Source: Carposina sasakii (lineage: Eukaryota; Arthropoda; Insecta; Lepidoptera; Carposinidae). From it: DNA of 64,000 nt. The stretch's first letter is position 1. Every line of letters begins with the position of its first letter. A program made the translations under genes and the position numbers. The notes below the pieces were generated by a model. It was given only the letters and a program-made list of their open reading frames with translations, had not been told where the DNA came from and did not search any database. Of the stretch, positions 58,831 to 64,000 are shown piece after piece. The stretch lies in the NCBI GenBank assembly GCA_014607495.2, contig CP053169.1, forward strand, positions 1,736,001 to 1,800,000, in the 5' to 3' direction.

Positions 58831-60057
58831 ATGTAAAAGAATTCTTACATTATGACGAATTTTCACCCCATTCTGCAACCCTTCCCGGGAAAGTCCCAAT
58901 ATATCTCACCTACCTACAGGTAGGCTTACCGTCATGGCCAAACGTTATCGGCCTGCGCCCTCGACAATGATCTTGTATTTGCATTTATATTGGAATATCG
59001 ATGGCTGAATATTTTCGTTGCAACCTGTATAAATTTCGCAGTATTCATTCAATGTTCTCGCTGAATTATGGTAAAACTATGTAAAGTTTTGATGCAATTT
59101 CATAACTAGTTTTCTCTTGAATTTTTTATGGTCTACTTTGACAACTGCCCTGAAAGTTACGGCAACGCAGGAGCTGGTTCAATCACATTGATAAATTTAT
59201 TTGTATCCACAATTAATTAGGTTATGTTAGAACTGTTAAAATAAGAACGCACGAGCCGAATGAGCTAAGCGAGCGTGTCGCGTAAGTGACCGGCGAAGTG
59301 CTGGAAGGATATTTCTCTTTCATATTAATCAAAATGTCTAGCGGCTTTTAAATTCGGCATGTTATACAAATGTTCCTTCTCGTGGCGATTGTAGTTAGTG
59401 CAAGTGCCTGTTTTCGCAGTTATGAGTTATCAGATCCGAGGGTCAGTGGAGGGTGTAGGGCCCGGTGGTGGGCGCACCCATAGTGAAATGTTCCTTCGAC
59501 AAATACATAAGAAATATCTACAATTTATGAACATTTCTCTGCTTAACATTTGGGTTAACACGTTTGAGCGGTGAACTGTAATCATAACGCTTCATTTGCC
59601 CCGTGTCGCGACGAGCAGGCTGTTCAAGGACTTTTTGGACGGAGTTTTTTGGGCTAGATTAAATAGCGAACGAAATTGGGTAAGCTCTAATGAAGCGTGT
59701 CCTCAAAAGGGTGAAGGTTACAAGGAGGTGCAAGGTTTATTGCATTAGCTTCGATCACACTAGCAAATGTAGGTAGGAATATATAGGTACCGCTAATGCT
59801 TAAAGGATATTTTTGGGGTAAGGTTTTTGATTACGCGGGATCCCAAGGGCAAGGATTGCCTCATACTTTAGGGTCGTGTATTAGAACGAATTGGCGACAA
59901 AATTGAGAAAAATGTGAGTGCACATGACTTGATCTCTAATTGTTGTGTTACAAGTTATGTTTAGGTTTGCTGGAAGAAATCTCTTGAAGCGGTAAGCTCG
60001 TCTTTGTACATTCTTTGTGTAATTGTGTTAAGTCACTATGTTGTCCAATGTGTGTAC
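58831..60057. other. PP1 intron 4, no recognised feature
   Basis: 59250-59300 is a locally GC-rich stretch (GAGCCGAATGAGCTAAGCGA). Nothing assigned. Confidence 0.4.
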
Positions 60058-60321
60058 CTACAATAAAAAATACAAGATCAAATTACCCACCCCATAAATA
60101 AAATGTAAAGAAGCAGGAAGATAAGATTGAGTGAGGTGATTGAGCACCACGTCAAAGCAAGTTCTAGTAGGTTTTCCAGCATTTAGGCGGAAAGCAGCAG
60201 CTGGTGTCAATTTAATGTCGATGCGAACATATTCGCATAAATCCGTACCAATGCGTCCGACTAAGTTTTCACAGCTATCGCATATTTTACGTTCCATTTC
60301 CCTTTCGATCGACGGATTCAT
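60058..60321 (-). CDS. Unrecognised 87-codon open frame, weak candidate
   Basis: Begins MNPSIEREMERKICDSCENL and continues VGRIGTDLCEYVRIDIKLTP with balanced, non-repetitive composition, unlike most frames in this intron. I recognise no family. The last 25 residues turn hydrophobic (LHFIYGVGNLILYFLL), as translated intron often does; a possible donor GTAATT lies at about 60085 on the minus strand. It could be an exon of a nested gene, a transposon fragment or chance. Confidence 0.2.
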   Translation of the reverse strand: MNPSIEREMERKICDSCENLVGRIGTDLCEYVRIDIKLTPAAAFRLNAGKPTRTCFDVVLNHLTQSYLPASLHFIYGVGNLILYFLL

Positions 60322-60599
60322 TCGTCAAAGCGGTTATCGCTGCGAAATCTATTGTTATCGGTTAAGTGTTGTGAGTAACGTTTGAAAGTAACCTAACCTG
60401 CTTAGGTCATCAGTGCCTACAGCTGGCAAAAGTGCCGTATCACTGCGTCTTTTCATTCGGTTTTTGTTGATGCAATCGATATTGCGTATTGCGCAAACGT
60501 GCTGAAAATGACGTGTACTTTACACGGAGATATGTTACTACTAACGAACACACTTCGAACCCAGTAAATGCAAATTTACTAAACTGATTCTGAGCATAA

Positions 60600-60678
60600 C
60601 ATATAGTCGCGACTGTATTCCACAGAGCCGTTTAGCATAGCGTTGATAGGTATAAATAATTAATCAGTGACAAGAACC
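60600..60678 (-). repeat. Element B fragment, minus strand
   Basis: CACAGAGCCGTTTAGCATAG and TTAATCAGTGACAAG; interrupted by MITE-C and resumed at 60817. Confidence 0.7.
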
Positions 60679-60810
60679 TAGCATGACCACGCATCGTGGA
60701 TATCGTATCGTCTCTATACAAAATTCAACATGGCGGCTATATTTATCGTACTTTGACAGGCTAAATGTCGATAAAACGGTTTATCATGTCGTGTTTATCA
60801 GGTCTTGCTA
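60679..60810 (+). repeat. MITE-C copy 4, nested in element B
   Basis: TAGCATGACCACGCATCGTG to CAGGTCTTGCTA. Element B words (GAGTTCCTTGGTCGA, GAAACCCCGCATCAG) follow to 60874. Confidence 0.88.
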
Positions 60811-61089
60811 CTTGGGCTGAGTTCCTTGGTCGAGATGCAGCTGAGGTATTCTAGTGAAACCCCGCATCAGCTTGACCAATTCTTGGTGGTAAATTTTCCC
60901 TTGAAGTAGATGGTAGTCTTTGTTTTCGTTGGTATAGGACTTGTATAGGAGTTATTTTATTATGCTCGAGTGAGTTTTGAATCAACTTTATTTTCTGTCT
61001 ATTTTGACATGCAACACGAAGACACGTGGGCAAATATTTTATTTCAGTTAGATTTTTCAATAGGCACATAGTTCTTCTAACTGATCAAT

Positions 61090-61190
61090 AAGTTTGTTGC
61101 TGTATTTCTCTAATGTTTTGTCAAGATAGAGACAGCATCAACTGTATCCTTCAAATAGATAGACCTATCTAACCATTGGAAAAATCGGCC
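61090..61190. repeat. MITE-H hairpin element, copy 3, left arm eroded
   Basis: TTGTCAAGATAGAGACAGCA, TCAACTGTATCCTTCAAATA and ATTGGAAAAATCGGC. Confidence 0.7.
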
Positions 61191-61989
61191 GTTAGAATAC
61201 AAGAGTATTTTACATTACCCATAAGATTAAACTACCTATATATGTGTAACTTCACAGTGACGAAGAATTCAATAAACTCACCATGTCGCATTCTCTGCCC
61301 GTAAGTATATTAGTATTCAAATCAAATAATAGCTTCCTAGCATTTACACTGAAAATATATAAAGTACGGACTGACCTATAATAATCTATATGTCCATTTT
61401 ATTTATGCAAGGCAGGAAAAGGTGACTGATTTTATTACAGCGCTACCTGCCTACTTTAATGGGCTATAATATGCTGATATTTGCTGGAAGAGATCTCTGG
61501 TAGAGATAAGCTTGCCATTGTACATGCATCTCTTCTTTAATGTTGTATGCCATATTTCTTTTTGTGTATGTGCAATAAAGAATAAAGAATATTTTTCAAA
61601 ATTTAATAAATAAATACCTGACTTAGATCTTTTTCTATTGCACATCTGTTTATACCTAAGCGCTGTTCATACTTTAAATTTACTTTTTGCAAAACTTCCA
61701 GTCTTACAGTCGCCGGCGCCGGTTTATCCGGTATTGTAAACTCTTATTTGACTCGCACGCATCTTCATGCTTGCTTTGAATAGTAACAAAGGTGTATTTA
61801 TGAAGGTAGAAACAAGTGGAGGTCCCTAAACGTTTGGTCATTGAGAGTCTGTCTGCACTCTGCATCACCCGACGTGACGGGCAAATGTTAGTTTATGCTG
61901 CACTGCATAGTCTACACTGGCCTTCGCAAGCCCCTACAGGATGTAGAAAAAAGGAGCACCAATACTTAAAGGTCTTATAGACCTTGTGA
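61191..61989. other. PP1 intron 4, no recognised feature
   Basis: 61473-61590 echoes 59965-60020 (GCTGGAAGARATCTCT, CTTGTACAT-type words), suggesting an old repeat. Confidence 0.4.
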
Positions 61990-62125
61990 TGATCGAAATG
62001 ACATATATTATTTAAGTATTTATTTTTCAAGATTGGATAAACATTCCTGAGTTGTTTAGGTATTTCTCCATACTATCTGGAAAAATAAACATTTCATTTC
62101 AGGTCTCAAATTTTGTGAATAGATT
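61990..62125 (+). repeat. MITE-T related copy
   Basis: ATTTATTTTTCAAGATTGGA, ACTATCTGGAAAAATAAACA and TCAGGTCTCAAATTTTGTGA. Terminal inverted repeats not preserved. Confidence 0.65.
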
Positions 62126-62934
62126 ACCCATATTAATGTAATGTAATAGTTTTAGTAAATGCATGTACCTTAGCATGCAAGTAACCAAATTGTACGTCCG
62201 AAAAGGGCAAACTGTTGTTTCAAAAATAACTTTATATCCTATCATCAACTTATGTACACATTTTAACAATAAATATGTTATCTTATCCCATCACTAGGTC
62301 TATAGGACCCTTAAATATTAGTGTCCTATTTTCTACACCTTGTATATTGACTAGCATCTCTTCCTGTCCTTCCTTTGTGGGTATTACGGGAAGGAAATCG
62401 AAAGTGAAGGCACATTTTGCTTTAGACGACCGACGACGCGATATTATTATATCGGCACGAACGACGCAACGATGCCGAAGAATTGTTTAAATTTGTTTTA
62501 ATTCCCATCACAGTTTGGTTTTTTTTTCACTTTATACATGTATTTCTTCAGCTTGACGAACAACCAATGCTCCAAATATACAAAGACCATGAAAACTCTG
62601 ACTGCCGGACAGTAAAATCGCACAATCGCTCTACGGACAAGTCGTCAGAACTCGTGTTCTAAAAATCTTACTTTTATATCATAACAATCTGATTTTGCAT
62701 TATCATGAAGATGTTTTTAACCTGCTGGCAAAATTATCTCGATTAACAGTCAAACATGAATACTAAAATTAACTTGTTTGTTATGTAATGCGCTGTTTTT
62801 ATTCTCTTATCTAGTAGATAAAGTAAGTACTCTGATAGAATGCATTTTATGTTGTTATTTTACTACTAGATTTTATCTTATTTATATAGCGTTTTTGTGG
62901 AATTAAACTCGATTGTGCTCGATTTCACCGGTCA
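62126..62934. other. PP1 intron 4, no recognised feature
   Basis: Short frames only (62275-62490). No PP1 exon found. Confidence 0.4.
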
Positions 62935-63062
62935 CCAACCCGCCTGTCCAGCGTGGTGACTATGGGCAAATACCCCTCATGGCAGTCTTGTGGTGTGCCC
63001 TGGGGGAGGCCTACGTCCAGCAGTGGACCGCAATAGGCTGATGATGATGATGATGATGCTCG
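62935..63062 (+). repeat. RTE-type LINE tail copy with (GAT)n
   Basis: GGGGGAGGCCTACGTCCAGC, GACCGCAATAGGCTGATGAT and six GAT units. On the plus strand the tail encodes LGEAYVQQWTAIG and a stop. Confidence 0.88.
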
Positions 63063-63141
63063 ATTTAATAAAACTAGTAAATTCATAACTAATAATGAGT
63101 CTATACTTTGCTCTTTCAATCATTTCACTATAATATACTAT

Positions 63142-63360
63142 TAGCCGCGTGGTGCCGGCAGAGTAGAATTCGAACCACCCCATGTCTGCCCGTGGGTATC
63201 GTACGAGGCGATTAAGGGTTTCCGGGAGGTGGGCAGCAGCGTCTCCCGTGTTGACAACATAGTCCAAACTACACACTGCGGTCACCAACCCGCCTGCCCA
63301 GCGTGGTGACTATGTGCAAATACCCCCCATGGCAGTCTTGTGGCTACGTCCAGGTGTTAT
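63142..63360 (+). repeat. RTE-tailed SINE (SINE-R), 3' end deleted
   Basis: AGCCGCGTGGTGCCGGCAGA start, CCACCCCATGTCTGCCCGTG, GGGAGGTGGGCAGCAGCGTC; ends at CAGTCTTGTGGCTACGTCCA where an internal piece is missing. Confidence 0.88.
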
Positions 63361-63394
63361 GATTGTAGCAAAGCTATTCAAACATACACATTCA

Positions 63395-63500
63395 CACAGT
63401 TGTGTTCCCGAAATGGGGTAGCACTGTTGAATGATAAGGAGATCTCACAGCCACGTTCAGCTGGGACAGATGCAAGTTGCTGGCTTATCGCCTGAGAGAA
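63395..63500 (-). repeat. Element B fragment, minus strand
   Basis: GTGTTCCCGAAATGGGGTAG, GATAAGGAGATCTCACAGCC and GCTTATCGCCTGAGAGAAGC. Confidence 0.75.
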
Positions 63501-63732
63501 GCATATGAAGAAAATTTATCAACTAGTTATTATTATAGTTGTGCTAACTATTTGTAAACAAAGGACACGGAAGCATGTCGATAAAGTCACATAAATGTGT
63601 TATTTCAATTGTAAACACATCAATGATTGCAACTGCTATTAATATGTACAAATGACCTCAGAGTAAATAATATAACGATGTATAGTGAGAGCTTAAGACA
63701 GAAATACAGACGACTTAGTTAGTAAACATGTC
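63501..63732. other. PP1 intron 4, no recognised feature
   Basis: Nothing recognised. Confidence 0.4.
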
Positions 63733-63850
63733 GTCATCGTCAGCCTATTGCAGTCTACTGCTGGCCGTAGGCCTCCCCCAGACAGCACGCCACAAGGCTC
63801 CATCTCCCGTTTTCGCCATTCAGTCACTACCTGCCGCCTTCTTTAAGTAA
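63733..63850 (-). repeat. RTE-type LINE tail, second subfamily
   Basis: GTCATCGTCAGCCTATTGCA, TCCATCTCCCGTTTTCGCCA and TCAGTCACTACCTGCCGCCT; shares the CTCCCGTTTT branch with 7154-7245. Confidence 0.8.
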
Positions 63851-64000
63851 TCGGTCCATCTAGCCGGAGGGCGTCCAACAACGCTACGCTAGTAAACATG
63901 TACCCAAATAAAATTATGACAGCGTGACAAACACCGATTGTGTCGAATTTCGTTTTGTGACCTAATGCGTATGCGACGAAACGCTTATGTGTCATCCAGC

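Overview
The window is animal nuclear DNA, almost certainly from a moth or butterfly (Lepidoptera). It is AT-rich and intron-rich. It is packed with short interspersed elements whose consensus motifs recur on both strands and are familiar from lepidopteran genomes: tRNA-headed SINEs, RTE-type LINE tails ending in GAT repeats, Helitron-like ends, and many miniature inverted-repeat elements. No bacterial operon, CRISPR array, rRNA or free-standing tRNA gene was seen. Repeat family names below (SINE-A, element B, MITE-C and so on) are working names defined here by shared sequence between copies inside the window.

Three protein-coding genes are supported, all on the + strand. (1) 2047-27116: the last eight coding exons of a Bicaudal-D-related dynein cargo adaptor (BICDR/BICDL1 type), 395 residues to the stop; its 5' exons lie upstream of the window. 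(2) 33387-44243: a complete twelve-exon gene for a 548-residue coiled-coil protein of the CCDC63/CCDC114 (ODAD1) outer-dynein-arm docking family. (3) 45480-52220: the first four coding exons (residues 1-166) of a type 1 serine/threonine phosphatase catalytic subunit (PP1). Its remaining exons were not found before the window ends, so its next intron is at least 11.8 kb. Splice phases agree across every junction in all three genes.

Layout: 1-27116 BICDR introns and exons with dense repeats, including a decayed non-LTR reverse transcriptase on the minus strand near 17.3-18.6 kb; 27117-30240 a repeat-poor AT-rich tract that may be a long 3' UTR; 30241-33386 intergenic DNA with repeats; 33387-44314 the docking-complex gene; 44315-45479 a short intergenic gap and PP1 leader; 45480-64000 PP1 exons and a very long repeat-filled intron.

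Two neighbours act with dynein motors, one cytoplasmic and one axonemal, but nothing in the sequence shows that they are co-regulated. I found no undescribed molecular system. The most informative unusual signals are transposon events that can be read in detail: a SINE copy with an internal 5' inversion inside an 11-bp target duplication, a SINE whose tail is the C-terminal coding end of an RTE LINE inside a 16-bp duplication, nested insertions, and a tendency for elements to lie within about 100 bp of splice sites.
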